Assembly: GCA_035465955.1 (NCBI GenBank)
Contig: DATIVK010000048.1
Location: 7,241 to 71,240, forward strand
Reading direction: 5' to 3'
DNA from: DATIVK01 sp035465955
GTDB lineage: Bacteria > Myxococcota > Myxococcia > Myxococcales > Anaeromyxobacteraceae
Length of the DNA stretch: 64,000 bases
Position numbers and translations under genes: made by a program. The notes beneath the pieces are model-generated. The model was not told where the DNA came from, did no database searches, and worked only from the letters and a program-made list of their open reading frames with translations. Below, piece by piece: positions 33,252-41,482 of this stretch (position 1 is its first letter; each line of letters begins with the position of its first letter).

Positions 33252-33893
33252 ATGCGCTCAATCGGACTCGCGGTCACCACCGCACTCCTCTTCGCCTGTA
33301 GCGGGACCGGCTCGACGGGGCCGCAGGGTCAGCAGGGCGACCCGGGGATCCAGGGGATCCAAGGGATCCAGGGGATCCAGGGGATCCAGGGTGAGCCCGG
33401 AACGACCGGAGCGCCGGGGCCTGCCGGGCCCGGGTTCGTCTGGGTCGATCAGCTCGGGATCCCGGTCGCGGGCCTGACGCCGTACTTCTCGACGAGCCCG
33501 GCCTACTCGGACTCCACCGGCGTCATCTGGTTCCTCGACGCCGAGAACCTCGGGGTCGGCAGCTGGAGCGGGGGCGGCGGGTACACCTGGGGAACCATCG
33601 AGTACTTCGACGCGGCCGGCTGCGCCGGCACGGCCTACGTGTCCCTGCCGCCACCGCGCGTGGCGGTGAGCTACAGGGGAGCGAGCGTCTACCGGCCCGA
33701 GACCGCGCCCTTCGTGACCCTGACTCCGGCCTCGGCCAGGAACTGGGCGACCGGCGGCGCGTGCAACACGTCGGCGCTCCCGTCGATGCGTGCGCTCGAA
33801 GCCAGCCGACTCCTGCCGGCCCTGCCGGTCGCGGACGTCGTCGCGGAGGTCAGGGCACGCTTCACGCCGCCGCTGCACATGCAGTGGCGGTGA
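33252..33893 (+). CDS. Collagen-like short-repeat lipoprotein
   Basis: 213 residues from ATG 33252. The signal peptide ends in the lipobox LLFAC. The mature N-terminus is a Gly-X-Y run of about 15 triplets with five identical GIQ units, encoded by nearly perfect 9-bp repeats at 33344-33388. A 130-residue C-terminal domain follows (GFVWVDQLGIPVAG, VIWFLDAENLGVGSW). Its aromatic and Cys content (DAAGCAGTAY, GGACNTSAL) suggests a globular adhesion or trimerisation head. The ATG at 33231 is possible but leaves a poorer signal peptide. Confidence 0.8.
   Translation: MRSIGLAVTTALLFACSGTGSTGPQGQQGDPGIQGIQGIQGIQGIQGEPGTTGAPGPAGPGFVWVDQLGIPVAGLTPYFSTSPAYSDSTGVIWFLDAENLGVGSWSGGGGYTWGTIEYFDAAGCAGTAYVSLPPPRVAVSYRGASVYRPETAPFVTLTPASARNWATGGACNTSALPSMRALEASRLLPALPVADVVAEVRARFTPPLHMQWR
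33344..33388. repeat. Five tandem 9-bp repeats inside the collagen-like gene
   Basis: Units of GGGGATCCA (third copy starts with A) each encode Gly-Ile-Gln. Because the unit is a multiple of three, slippage would change the collagen length without a frameshift. Confidence 0.9.
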
Positions 33894-33906
33894 CGCGGCG
33901 AGGGCG

Positions 33907-34128
33907 TCACCTCCGGAGCCATCGGGCGAGGACGAGCGCGGCGAAGCCGAGCATCCCGCCCGCCCAGCCGAGGAGGACGAGGCCGGCGAAGACCGCCTGC
34001 GCCCCGGTCACGGTCCGCCCCTGGACGAGCGCCTGCCGCCGCCGGATGGCGGAGAGCCCCTTCGCGGCGACGAAGGCGCCGGGGACGATGAGCAGGACGC
34101 AGGCGAGGAGGACGAGGGTGCGGGCCAT
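33907..34128 (-). CDS. Small two-TM membrane protein
   Basis: 73 residues with two hydrophobic helices (about 3-24 and 44-67) linked by a basic loop (SAIRRRQALVQGRTVTGAQ). The charge pattern puts the loop in the cytosol. No family recognised. It is convergent with the collagen-like gene, whose stop is 13 bp away, and divergent from the next lipoprotein gene. It has a weak ribosome site, GGATG. Confidence 0.5.
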   Translation of the reverse strand: MARTLVLLACVLLIVPGAFVAAKGLSAIRRRQALVQGRTVTGAQAVFAGLVLLGWAGGMLGFAALVLARWLRR

Positions 34129-34235
34129 CGGCGCATCCTAGCCGACGCCGCCCCGCGGCGCTGCCGCGCCGAAGGCCCGGGCCGGGCCGGTCACGCACCG
34201 TGATAGCCTGTGCGCCACCGGGGGAGGGCTCTTCC

Positions 34236-35651
34236 ATGACACGTCTCCAGTCCACGCTCGTCCTGCTGCTCGCGGTCCTCGCCGGCTGCCGCGGCGCCGT
34301 CAGCGCGCGCGGCATGAAGGCGCTCGGCCCCTGGGCCGACCGTGAGATCGCCGTCGAGGGCGCGCGGCCCGACGAAGGGGAGCTCGTCGCGTGGGGGCGC
34401 GCCGGCGCGGTGGAGGGGCTGAAGGAGGCCGGGCTGGCCATCGGCCAGGACGCGGGGCCGGAGGCGCTCGTGATCCGCGTGCGCGAGCTGCGCGCCGACG
34501 AGGGGCGCCCGTCGCTCCTCGCCTCGCCGGCCGGCTTCGCCCTGGACCGGGCGCCGCTCGTGGTCGCGGGGGCCGCCGGCTTCACCTCCCACCTGACGAC
34601 GGGCGCGGCGCGGGATCGCGCCCTGGACGTGAAGGGCGCGGCCCTCGGCGTGGAGCTGGTGAAGCAGCTCGTGAAGGTGCGGCTCGCCTTCGAGCTCTTC
34701 GCGCCGGGGCGGGAGCGGCCGGTCGGTGGCGTGGCCTGGGAGGGCTACCGGAACCTCGACGGGAAGGCGGCGGCGCAGGACGCGGGGCGCGAGGCGGGGC
34801 GCGAGCTCGCCGACGAGATCGCGAGCCAGCGCGACCGCTGGGCCGACCGGCGCCCCTCCTCGGAGCGGCTCCTCCTCACCCCGACGCCCCTCCTCCTCGC
34901 GCCGGGCGAGGCGGTCGTCTCGCTCGACCAGGGGCTCCTGCTCCACGCCGGCGTGGGCGTCCGCCCCTGGCTCCAGCTCGACGCCGCCGTCGGCGGCGCG
35001 CCGGTGCCGACGGCGGGCGGGATCCTGCACGCGCGGTACTCGGGGGCGACGGTGGTCGGGGCGTGGTCGGTCGGCCTCAAGGTCCGCCTGGTCGAGGAGA
35101 CCTGGGCCTGGCCGGGGCTCGCCGCGTCCTTCGAGCGGGTCGGGCTCTTCGGCGGCGCGCTGGGCACGGGGCGCGTGGAGCTGCTCGGCCACGTGGTGGA
35201 CGCGGACGCGCCCGGCGCCTCGTCGCGGATCGGGCTCAACCTCGTCACGTTGGCCGCGAGCAAGCACCCGGTCGACTGGCTCCAGGTCGGCGCCGGCGCG
35301 ATCCTCGTCGACGGTCACCCGCTCCTCGGGAGCGCGACCCCCTTCACCGACGCCGGCGGCGGCGGCGCCGTCGAGCGCTTCCCGACGCAGGTGCTCCCCT
35401 ACGTGAACGTCGAGGCGCGCGCGGGCGAGCACTTCCGCTTCATCGGGGAGTACCTCGCCACGCCCGGCCCCGACGCCGTCGTCCTCGGCCTGCGGAGCCT
35501 GCTCCTCTCCGGCCGGCGCGTCGGCGTGGTGCGCGCCCCCGGCTGGAAGCTCGGGCTCGACACGGCGGCGATCGTCACCGCCCGGGAGACCGCGGACGGC
35601 CGCACGCTCGCGCTCCTGCCCTGGATCGGCCTCGCGCTCTACCCGCGGTAG
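34236..35651 (+). CDS. Lipoprotein with a predicted beta-barrel-like C-terminal half
   Basis: 471 residues from ATG 34236, which has GGGGGAGGG upstream. The lipobox LAVLAGC lipidates Cys at about 19. The N-terminal half is mixed alpha/beta (ELVIRVRELRADEGRP region). From about 220 onwards alternating hydrophobic strands with Gly/aromatic turns (VGVRPWLQLDAAVGGAP, WSVGLKVRLVEETW) suggest an outer-membrane barrel-like or beta-sandwich domain. No named family recognised. TAGCCT, a -10-like hexamer, lies 27 nt upstream of the start. Single gene. Confidence 0.6.
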   Translation: MTRLQSTLVLLLAVLAGCRGAVSARGMKALGPWADREIAVEGARPDEGELVAWGRAGAVEGLKEAGLAIGQDAGPEALVIRVRELRADEGRPSLLASPAGFALDRAPLVVAGAAGFTSHLTTGAARDRALDVKGAALGVELVKQLVKVRLAFELFAPGRERPVGGVAWEGYRNLDGKAAAQDAGREAGRELADEIASQRDRWADRRPSSERLLLTPTPLLLAPGEAVVSLDQGLLLHAGVGVRPWLQLDAAVGGAPVPTAGGILHARYSGATVVGAWSVGLKVRLVEETWAWPGLAASFERVGLFGGALGTGRVELLGHVVDADAPGASSRIGLNLVTLAASKHPVDWLQVGAGAILVDGHPLLGSATPFTDAGGGGAVERFPTQVLPYVNVEARAGEHFRFIGEYLATPGPDAVVLGLRSLLLSGRRVGVVRAPGWKLGLDTAAIVTARETADGRTLALLPWIGLALYPR

Positions 35652-35671
35652 GGCGCTGCCCTGGCAGGCTG

Positions 35672-36286
35672 CTAGTGCGGAGCCCCCCTCGGCGGCGCGC
35701 CGGGCGGGCCGTCGAGCGCCACGCCGCGCTCGCGCAGGAGCTGACCGACCCGCTCCGAGCGGGTGCGGAGCCAGCGCTCGTAGAGCCGGACGAGCCCGCG
35801 GTCGGAGCGGAGATCGGCGAGCTCGGCGATCTCCGCGAAGCAGTCCACGAAGAGGCCGAAGCGCCCGGAGAGCTCGCCGTAGAGGGCGTCGAGCCCGCGC
35901 CGCCGCTCCGCCTCGCCGACCGCCGCGTACGCGCGGCCGCCCATCGCGATGTAGTAGCCCACGTCCACCGCGGAGCGCGCGAGGGAGTCGCCGAAGAAGC
36001 CGGAGACGAAGAGGGCGGTGTCCCCGAGCCGTCGCAGGGCGCGCACCCGCGCCTCGCCCGTCGTCTCGAGCGCGCGGAGCAGGATGAGGGCCAGGGGCTC
36101 CTCACCCACGGAGCCGTCGGGCCCCTCGACGAGGAGCCGCTCGCTCTCCAGGAACCTGGCGAGGACGTCGACGAGGTAGAACTCTGTCTCCGGCTGGATC
36201 CGGACGTGGCGGTGCGAGAGGACGTCGCCGACGCGCTGGCGGAAGAACTCGCGCGGGGTCTCGCTCACCGGGCCGCCGTCGATCAT
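35672..36286 (-). CDS. Cytosolic helical hypothetical protein
   Basis: 204 residues, no signal peptide or TM helix, almost wholly helical. ETPREFFRQRVGDVLSHRHVRIQPETEFYLVDVLARFL (positions 9-46) looks like a conserved N-terminal module. Sequences such as ALRRLGDTALFVSGFFGDS are probably conserved in myxobacteria but I cannot name the family. GGAGG precedes ATG 36286. It lies downstream of, and possibly in one unit with, the cimA-leuB-mqnD run (gap of 80 bp to mqnD). Confidence 0.6.
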   Translation of the reverse strand: MIDGGPVSETPREFFRQRVGDVLSHRHVRIQPETEFYLVDVLARFLESERLLVEGPDGSVGEEPLALILLRALETTGEARVRALRRLGDTALFVSGFFGDSLARSAVDVGYYIAMGGRAYAAVGEAERRRGLDALYGELSGRFGLFVDCFAEIAELADLRSDRGLVRLYERWLRTRSERVGQLLRERGVALDGPPGAPPRGAPH

Positions 36287-36366
36287 CTCGCGACGCCTCC
36301 TCGTCCCTCCCCATCACGCTAACGCCGGCGCGGCCGGCGCTCAAGCCGCGGCGGGGGCGGACCGGG

Positions 36367-37197
36367 TCAGGCGTAGAGGTCGGCGGGGAGCGCCGGGGCT
36401 GCCGGGTCGAGCCGGCCGTGGACCGCGAGGAGCGTGTCGACCGCGCGCCGGCCCGCCTCGCCGAGGCCGAGCGAGAAGTCGTTCACGTAGAGGTCGATGT
36501 GCTGGCGCATCACGGCCGGATCCATCTCCTGCGCGTGGCGGCGGACGTAGTCGGAGAGGACGCCCCGGTGGGCGTTCGCGTGCTCGAGGCTCCTGCGGAC
36601 GAGCCCGTCCACCTGGCGCCGGACGGCCGGGTCCAGGGTCCTGCGCGCCACGATCCCGCCGAGCGGGATGGGGGACCGCGTCTCGCGCTCCCAGTGCTCG
36701 CCGAGGTCGAGGAGCTTCACGAGCCCCTTCGCCGCGTAGGTGAAGCGGCTCTCGTGGATGATGACGCCGGCGTCCACCGCCCCGTCGAGCACGGCCGCCT
36801 CGATGTCCGAGAAGACGACGAAGCGCTTCTCGCGGGCCTCGGGGAAGGCGAGGGAGAAGAGGAGGTGGGCGGTGGTGTCGCGCCCCGGGATGGCCACGGT
36901 CATGCGCCGCGGGTCGAAGCGCTCCGTGCCGGGGCGCGCGACGAGGAGGGGTCCGACGCCCACCCCGAGCGCCCCGCCGGCGTCGAGCAGGGCGTACCGC
37001 CCGGCGACGCGGGGCAGGACGCCGTAGCTGATCTTGCTGACGTCGAGCCGGCCCGCCAGCGCCCACTCGTTGAGCGTCTGGACGTCCTCGAGCACGGGGT
37101 CGAAGCGCAGGCCGCCCGTGTCGAGGGCGCCGTTGACGAGGGCGTCGAAGATGAACGTGTCGTTGGGGCAGGGAGAGAAGCCGAGGGTCAGTCTCAT
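36367..37197 (-). CDS. mqnD: 1,4-dihydroxy-6-naphthoate synthase (futalosine menaquinone pathway)
   Basis: 276 residues of the periplasmic-binding-protein-like MqnA/MqnD fold. The N-terminal signature GFSPCPNDTFIF is diagnostic of MqnD, which converts cyclic dehypoxanthine futalosine to 1,4-dihydroxy-6-naphthoate. Other motifs are DVSKISYGVLP, PGRDTTAHLL and DAGVIIHESRFTY. Menaquinone is the expected quinone for an anaerobically respiring myxobacterium and would also suit the VKOR protein and the multiheme cytochrome here. It lies downstream of leuB with a palindromic repeat between. No other mqn gene is in view. Confidence 0.93.
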   Translation of the reverse strand: MRLTLGFSPCPNDTFIFDALVNGALDTGGLRFDPVLEDVQTLNEWALAGRLDVSKISYGVLPRVAGRYALLDAGGALGVGVGPLLVARPGTERFDPRRMTVAIPGRDTTAHLLFSLAFPEAREKRFVVFSDIEAAVLDGAVDAGVIIHESRFTYAAKGLVKLLDLGEHWERETRSPIPLGGIVARRTLDPAVRRQVDGLVRRSLEHANAHRGVLSDYVRRHAQEMDPAVMRQHIDLYVNDFSLGLGEAGRRAVDTLLAVHGRLDPAAPALPADLYA

Positions 37198-37210
37198 GCC
37201 GTCTTGCCAG

Positions 37211-37250
37211 CCCCCTCTCCCCGACCCTCTCCCCGGTGGGGGAGAGGGGG
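37211..37250. repeat. CCCTCTCCCC palindromic repeat, copy B
   Basis: Hairpin arms 37225-37234 and 37239-37248 with a four-base loop, preceded by an extra CCCCCTCTCCCC. It lies between leuB (stop at 37302) and mqnD (start at 37197). Confidence 0.7.
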
Positions 37251-37301
37251 GGGGATCCTCACGGTGGGCGCCGTCGCCGACGCGGGTTCCTCGACGGCCT
37301 G

Positions 37302-38363
37302 CTAGGCGATCCGCTTCAGGATCTCGTCGGCCATCTGCGTGGTCGAGAGCTTGCCGCCGAGGTCGGCGGTGCGCGCCCCCTCGGTGATCGTCTGGTCCAC
37401 GGCCTTCTCGATCGTCGCCGCCTCGGCCTCGAGCCCGAGCGTGTGGCGCAGCATCAGGGCCGCGGAGAGGATGGTGCCGATGGGGTTCGCGATCCCCTTG
37501 CCCGCGATGTCGGGGGCCGAGCCGTGGATCGGCTCGTAGAGGCCCGGGCCGCCGGCGCCGATCGAGGCGGAGGGGAGCATGCCCATCGAGCCGGCGAGGA
37601 CGGAGGCCTCGTCGGTGAGGACGTCGCCGAACATGTTCTCGGTGACGACGACGTCGAGGCTCGCGGGGCTGGTGATGAGCCGCATCGCGGCCGTGTCGAC
37701 CAGCATGTGCTCGACGGCGACGTCCGGGTTCTGCTTCCCGAGGTCGCTGGCGATCTCGCGCCAGAGGCGGGACGACTCGAGGACGTTGGCCTTGTCGACG
37801 CTGGTGACCTTCTTCTTGCGCCCCTTCGCGATCTTGAAGGCGAGCTCCATCACCCGCCGGATCTCGTAGTCGTAGTACTCGAGCGTGTCGACGGCGCGCT
37901 CGCGCCCGTCCTTCACGTCGCGCCCCTTCGGGAAGCCGAAGTAGAGGCCGCCCGTCAGCTCGCGGATGACGATGATGTCGACGCCCGCGAGCTTCTCCGC
38001 CTTGAGCGGCGAGGAGTCGATCAGCGCGGGGTGGACCTTGACCGGGCGGAGGTTGGCGAAGACGCCGAGCCCCTTGCGCAGGCCGAGGAGCCCCTGCTCC
38101 GGACGGACCTTCGCCTTCGGGTCGTCCCACTTCGGGCCGCCGACGGCGCCGAGCAGCACGGCGCTCGACTTCTGGCACTCGGCGAGGACCGCGTCGGTCA
38201 GCGCGACGCCGTGGGCGTCGATCGAGCAGCCGCCCATGAGCCGCTCGGCGAAGGTGAAGTCGTGGCCGCGCTTCTTCGCCACGACTTGCAGGACGCGGAT
38301 GGCCTCGGCCGTCACTTCGGGGCCGATGCCGTCGCCGGGGAGGACGACGATGTTTGCCTTCAA
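37302..38363 (-). CDS. leuB: 3-isopropylmalate dehydrogenase
   Basis: 353 residues. NAD-dependent oxidative decarboxylation of 3-isopropylmalate in leucine biosynthesis; in cells using citramalate synthase it also serves isoleucine synthesis with beta-methylmalate. Key regions: VLPGDGIGPEVTAEAIRVL, GGPKWDD, RPEQGLLGLRKGL, the Arg of VIRELTGGLYFG, and the NAD-binding GSAPDIAGKGIANPIG. The initiation codon is TTG (38363), with a very good AAGGAG eight bases before. It follows cimA by 27 bp, so the two are surely co-transcribed. Confidence 0.96.
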   Translation of the reverse strand: MKANIVVLPGDGIGPEVTAEAIRVLQVVAKKRGHDFTFAERLMGGCSIDAHGVALTDAVLAECQKSSAVLLGAVGGPKWDDPKAKVRPEQGLLGLRKGLGVFANLRPVKVHPALIDSSPLKAEKLAGVDIIVIRELTGGLYFGFPKGRDVKDGRERAVDTLEYYDYEIRRVMELAFKIAKGRKKKVTSVDKANVLESSRLWREIASDLGKQNPDVAVEHMLVDTAAMRLITSPASLDVVVTENMFGDVLTDEASVLAGSMGMLPSASIGAGGPGLYEPIHGSAPDIAGKGIANPIGTILSAALMLRHTLGLEAEAATIEKAVDQTITEGARTADLGGKLSTTQMADEILKRIA

Positions 38364-38390
38364 CGGAGTCTCCTTCGGTTCGGTTGGGGA

Positions 38391-39938
38391 TCAGGCGGCC
38401 AACGTCAGGCCGTACTCGATGGCGTCGGCGAGGGCTCGCCACGACGCCTCGATGATGTTGGTGCTCGCGCCGACGGTGCTCCAGTGCGTGTTCCCGCGCT
38501 GGAAGTCGATGAGGACGCGGGTGATGGCGCCGGTGCCCGTCGTCGGGTCGAGGATGCGGACCTTGAAGTCGGTGAGCCGGACGTCCTTGATCTCGGGGAA
38601 GCGCGCGGCGAGCGCCTTGCGGAGGGCCGCGTCGAGCGCGTCGACCGGGCCGTCCCCCTCGGCGGCCGTGTGGAGCACCTCGCCGTCGACGCGCACCTTG
38701 ACCATCGCCTCCGAGAAGATCCCGCGGCCGGTCCGGTGCTCGACGTTGACGAGGAAGTCGACGAGGTCGAAGGGGGGCTTGTAGCCGGGCTCCTGGCGCT
38801 TCATGAGGAGCGCCACCGAGGCCTCGGCCGCCTCGAACGAGAAGCCGCGCGCCTCCAGCGCCTTGATCTCGTTGAGCACGTTGGCGACGTCCGCCTTCGG
38901 GTCGAGCCCGAACTCCTCGGCCTTCGAGAGCAGGTTGCCTCGGCCGGAGAGCTCGCTCACCACCACGCGCATCTGGTTGCCGACCTGCTCGGGATCGACG
39001 TGCTGGTACGAGACCGCGCTCCGGCGCATGGCCGCCACGTGGATGCCGCCCTTGTGCGCGAAGGCCGACTTGCCGACGTAGGGCTGGTGCTCGTCGGCGG
39101 GCAGGTTGGCGATCTCCGCCACGTAGTGCGAGACCTCGAAGAGCGTCCGGAGCTGGCCCGCCGGCAGGCACTCCTTGCCGAGCTTCAGCTCCAGCGACGG
39201 GATGCAGGAGCAGAGGTTGGCGTTGCCGCACCGCTCGCCGTAGCCGTTGATCGTCCCCTGGATCTGGATCGCGCCCGCCTCGACCGCGGCCAGCGAGTTG
39301 GCCACCGCCGTCTCGCTGTCGTTGTGCGCGTGGATGCCGAGCGGGTGCTTCAGCTCGGCGGAGACGGCGCGCACGATCTCGCCGATCTGCCAGGGCATCG
39401 AGCCGCCGTTGGTGTCGCAGAGGACCAGCGTCTCGGCGCCGCCGCGGATCGCCGCGCGCAGCGTCTCGAGGGCGTACTTCGGGTCGGCGCGGTAGCCGTC
39501 GAAGAAGTGCTCGGCGTCGTAGATCACCCGGCGCCCCTGCGCCTTGAGGTACGCGAGGCTCTTCTCGATGATCCGCAGGTTCTCGTCGTAGGTGGTCCGG
39601 AGCACCTCGGTGACGTGGAGGGTCCAGGTCTTGCCCACGACGGTGCAGACCGGCGCGCCCGAGTCGAGGAGCGCCTTGATGTTGGCGTCGTCCTCGGGGC
39701 CGCCGCCGACGCGGCAGGTCGAGCCGAAGGCGGCGACGAGGGCGTTCCGCCACTTCATCGCCTTCGCGCGATCGAAGAACTCGGCGTCCTTCGGGTTGGA
39801 GCCCGGCCAGCCGCCCTCGATGAAGGAGACCCCCAGCTCGTCGAGCCGCGTCGCGATGCGGAGCTTGTCCTCGCACGAGAGGGAGATCCCCTCGCGCTGG
39901 GTGCCGTCGCGGAGCGTCGTGTCGTAGATCTGGATCAT
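38391..39938 (-). CDS. cimA: Citramalate synthase
   Basis: 515 residues of the HMGL-like/LeuA superfamily, CimA (TIGR00977-like) subgroup. It condenses pyruvate and acetyl-CoA to (R)-citramalate, giving a threonine-independent route to isoleucine. DTTLRDGTQREG opens the TIM barrel, HAHNDSETAVANSLAA and GERCGNANLCS carry metal and substrate residues, and the last 130 residues form the LeuA-type regulatory dimer domain (isoleucine feedback in this family). ATG 39938 with AGGTGG upstream. Operon with leuB; the promoter is at 39979-39984. Confidence 0.95.
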   Translation of the reverse strand: MIQIYDTTLRDGTQREGISLSCEDKLRIATRLDELGVSFIEGGWPGSNPKDAEFFDRAKAMKWRNALVAAFGSTCRVGGGPEDDANIKALLDSGAPVCTVVGKTWTLHVTEVLRTTYDENLRIIEKSLAYLKAQGRRVIYDAEHFFDGYRADPKYALETLRAAIRGGAETLVLCDTNGGSMPWQIGEIVRAVSAELKHPLGIHAHNDSETAVANSLAAVEAGAIQIQGTINGYGERCGNANLCSCIPSLELKLGKECLPAGQLRTLFEVSHYVAEIANLPADEHQPYVGKSAFAHKGGIHVAAMRRSAVSYQHVDPEQVGNQMRVVVSELSGRGNLLSKAEEFGLDPKADVANVLNEIKALEARGFSFEAAEASVALLMKRQEPGYKPPFDLVDFLVNVEHRTGRGIFSEAMVKVRVDGEVLHTAAEGDGPVDALDAALRKALAARFPEIKDVRLTDFKVRILDPTTGTGAITRVLIDFQRGNTHWSTVGASTNIIEASWRALADAIEYGLTLAA

Positions 39939-39978
39939 CGGCCACCTCTCGAGGACTGGGGGCGCAGAAAGGTCGCGA

Positions 39979-39984
39979 AGTATA
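39979..39984 (-). promoter_or_regulatory. Extended -10 promoter of cimA-leuB
   Basis: The minus strand reads TGTATACT, an almost ideal extended -10, with its last base 40 nt from the cimA ATG. The -35 region is poor (CTCGAT at about 17 bp). Confidence 0.55.
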
Positions 39985-40032
39985 CACGACCGGCCGGGGC
40001 GATCGAGAGGCGCGGGCGCCCGCGCCGGCGCC

Positions 40033-40893
40033 TCACTTCACCTGCGCGAGCAGCGCGTCGAGCTCCGCGTCCACATCGGCCGGCTGGTCGAGCATGATCC
40101 AGTGCGAGCTGCCCTGCACCTTCCGGTAGGGGAGCCCCTCGACGTTGGCCTGGATCCCCTCGAGCACCAGCTGGCTCGCTGCGAGCGCGCGGCGCGGCCC
40201 CTTGTAGCGCGAGAGCTCCGCGACCGAGTCGTTCGAGACGGCCGTCAGCGCCGCCGCGAGCAGCGACTCGCGCGGCGTCGCGTCGAGCGCCGCCTGGACG
40301 CGCTGCCGCGTGCCCTCGGCGGCGCCGGCGAGCCGCGGTCCGTAGCGCGCCGCGACCGTCGCCGCGAGCCGCTCGGGGGCGAACGCCAGCTCCTCCGCGG
40401 CGCGGACCGCGGGCGTTCGATCGAGCCGGCCGCTGTACGCGTCGACGAAGAGGATCCCCGCGACGCGCAGCGGGTGGCGCGAGGCGTAGGCGGTGGCGAC
40501 GGTCCCCGCGAAGTCGTGGACCACGAGGACGAAGCGGGAGAGCCCCAGCGCGTCGGCGACGCGCCCCAGGTCCTCGCCCCACGCCTCCGCCGTCCGCTTG
40601 CCGTCCCGCGGCGCCTCCGACTGGCCGAAGCCCGGGAGGTCGATCGCGACGGCGCGGCGGGTCTTCCGCGCGTGGGCGAGCGGCTCCGCCCAGACGGCGT
40701 GGTCGCCGCCCGCGCCGTGGACGAAGAGGACCGGGACGCCGCCCCGCCCGCCGTCATCCACCAGGATCCTTCCCCGCGAGGTCAGGACGGTGCGCGTCCC
40801 GGCCGTCGGCGACGCGGCCGGGGGCGGGGACGGAGGGGCGCCCGCGCAGGCGGCGAGGGCGAGGAGCAGGGTCGCGACGAGGGAGCGGCGCAT
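40033..40893 (-). CDS. Alpha/beta hydrolase, exported lipoprotein
   Basis: 286 residues. Signal peptide with lipobox LALAAC. A full alpha/beta-hydrolase fold follows: the oxyanion motif FVHGAGGDH, the nucleophile elbow LVVHDFAGTVA, and the catalytic His in GSSHWIMLDQP. The elbow has Asp (HDFAG) where esterases have Ser (GxSxG). That is the pattern of epoxide hydrolases and haloalkane dehalogenases, so it probably uses an Asp ester intermediate on an unknown substrate. Periplasmic or outer-membrane-tethered. Single gene, convergent with nothing close. Confidence 0.82.
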   Translation of the reverse strand: MRRSLVATLLLALAACAGAPPSPPPAASPTAGTRTVLTSRGRILVDDGGRGGVPVLFVHGAGGDHAVWAEPLAHARKTRRAVAIDLPGFGQSEAPRDGKRTAEAWGEDLGRVADALGLSRFVLVVHDFAGTVATAYASRHPLRVAGILFVDAYSGRLDRTPAVRAAEELAFAPERLAATVAARYGPRLAGAAEGTRQRVQAALDATPRESLLAAALTAVSNDSVAELSRYKGPRRALAASQLVLEGIQANVEGLPYRKVQGSSHWIMLDQPADVDAELDALLAQVK

Positions 40894-40981
40894 GGAGAAC
40901 GACTAGCGCGGCCGAGGGCCGCTGCAAAGGCCCACGGGCGCGCGGGCCGCCGCCGCACGGCGCGCTCCCCCCGAAAATGCA

Positions 40982-41011
40982 GAAGCCCGATTCCGCGAGG
41001 AACCGGGCTTC
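40982..41011 (-). terminator. Intrinsic terminator of the cold-shock gene
   Basis: An 8-bp stem (40982-40989 with 41004-41011) lies 22 bp past the stop codon. On the minus strand it is followed by TGCATTTTCGG, a short U-rich tract. Confidence 0.6.
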
Positions 41012-41033
41012 GTCGGCTTCAGGTGAAGCGGAA

Positions 41034-41237
41034 TCAGATGGCGCGGACGTTCGCGGCCTGGAGCCCCTTCGGGCCCTTCGTGACCTCGAACTCCACCTTC
41101 TGGCCCTCGGCGAGGGTGCGGAAACCCTGCGCCTGGATGGCGGTGTGGTGGACGAAGACGTCGTCGCCGCCGCCGTCCTGCGTGATGAAGCCGAAGCCCT
41201 TCGCGTCGTTGAACCACTTCACGGTGCCGATAGCCAT
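41034..41237 (-). CDS. cspA: Cold-shock protein (CspA family)
   Basis: 67 residues. A single OB-fold with RNP1 (KGFGFI) and RNP2 (DVFVHHTAI) and N-terminal GTVKWFND. Binds single-stranded nucleic acid and acts as an RNA chaperone. The ATG at 41237 has GAGAAGAA upstream. A long (about 75 nt) leader runs back to a TATAAG -10 at 41321-41326, as in csp genes whose leader folds with temperature. Monocistronic, ended by a clear hairpin terminator. Confidence 0.97.
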   Translation of the reverse strand: MAIGTVKWFNDAKGFGFITQDGGGDDVFVHHTAIQAQGFRTLAEGQKVEFEVTKGPKGLQAANVRAI

Positions 41238-41320
41238 TACTGTATTGCTCGTTTCTTCTCTGTTCTGGGCGGCGAGTAGGTGCCGTCCAGCCTCAGCCGG
41301 ATTTGGATGAGGGAGTGGAG

Positions 41321-41326
41321 CTTATA
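41321..41326 (-). promoter_or_regulatory. -10 of the cold-shock gene
   Basis: The minus strand reads TATAAG, with its last base 83 nt upstream of the ATG. The resulting leader of about 75 nt is typical of csp genes. The -35 is unclear. Confidence 0.4.
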
Positions 41327-41482
41327 CGCGGCCATGGGCCGGAAGTCGAGCCCAGAGCGGCAGAATTCGACGGAATTCGACCGCATGGACCGAAGGGGGC
41401 TACCGGGCACCCCCGCCCGAGGGGTACAAAGCCTGATGCGCGATCGGGCACGGGGACCTCGGACGATGGTGGGGAGGCGCCC

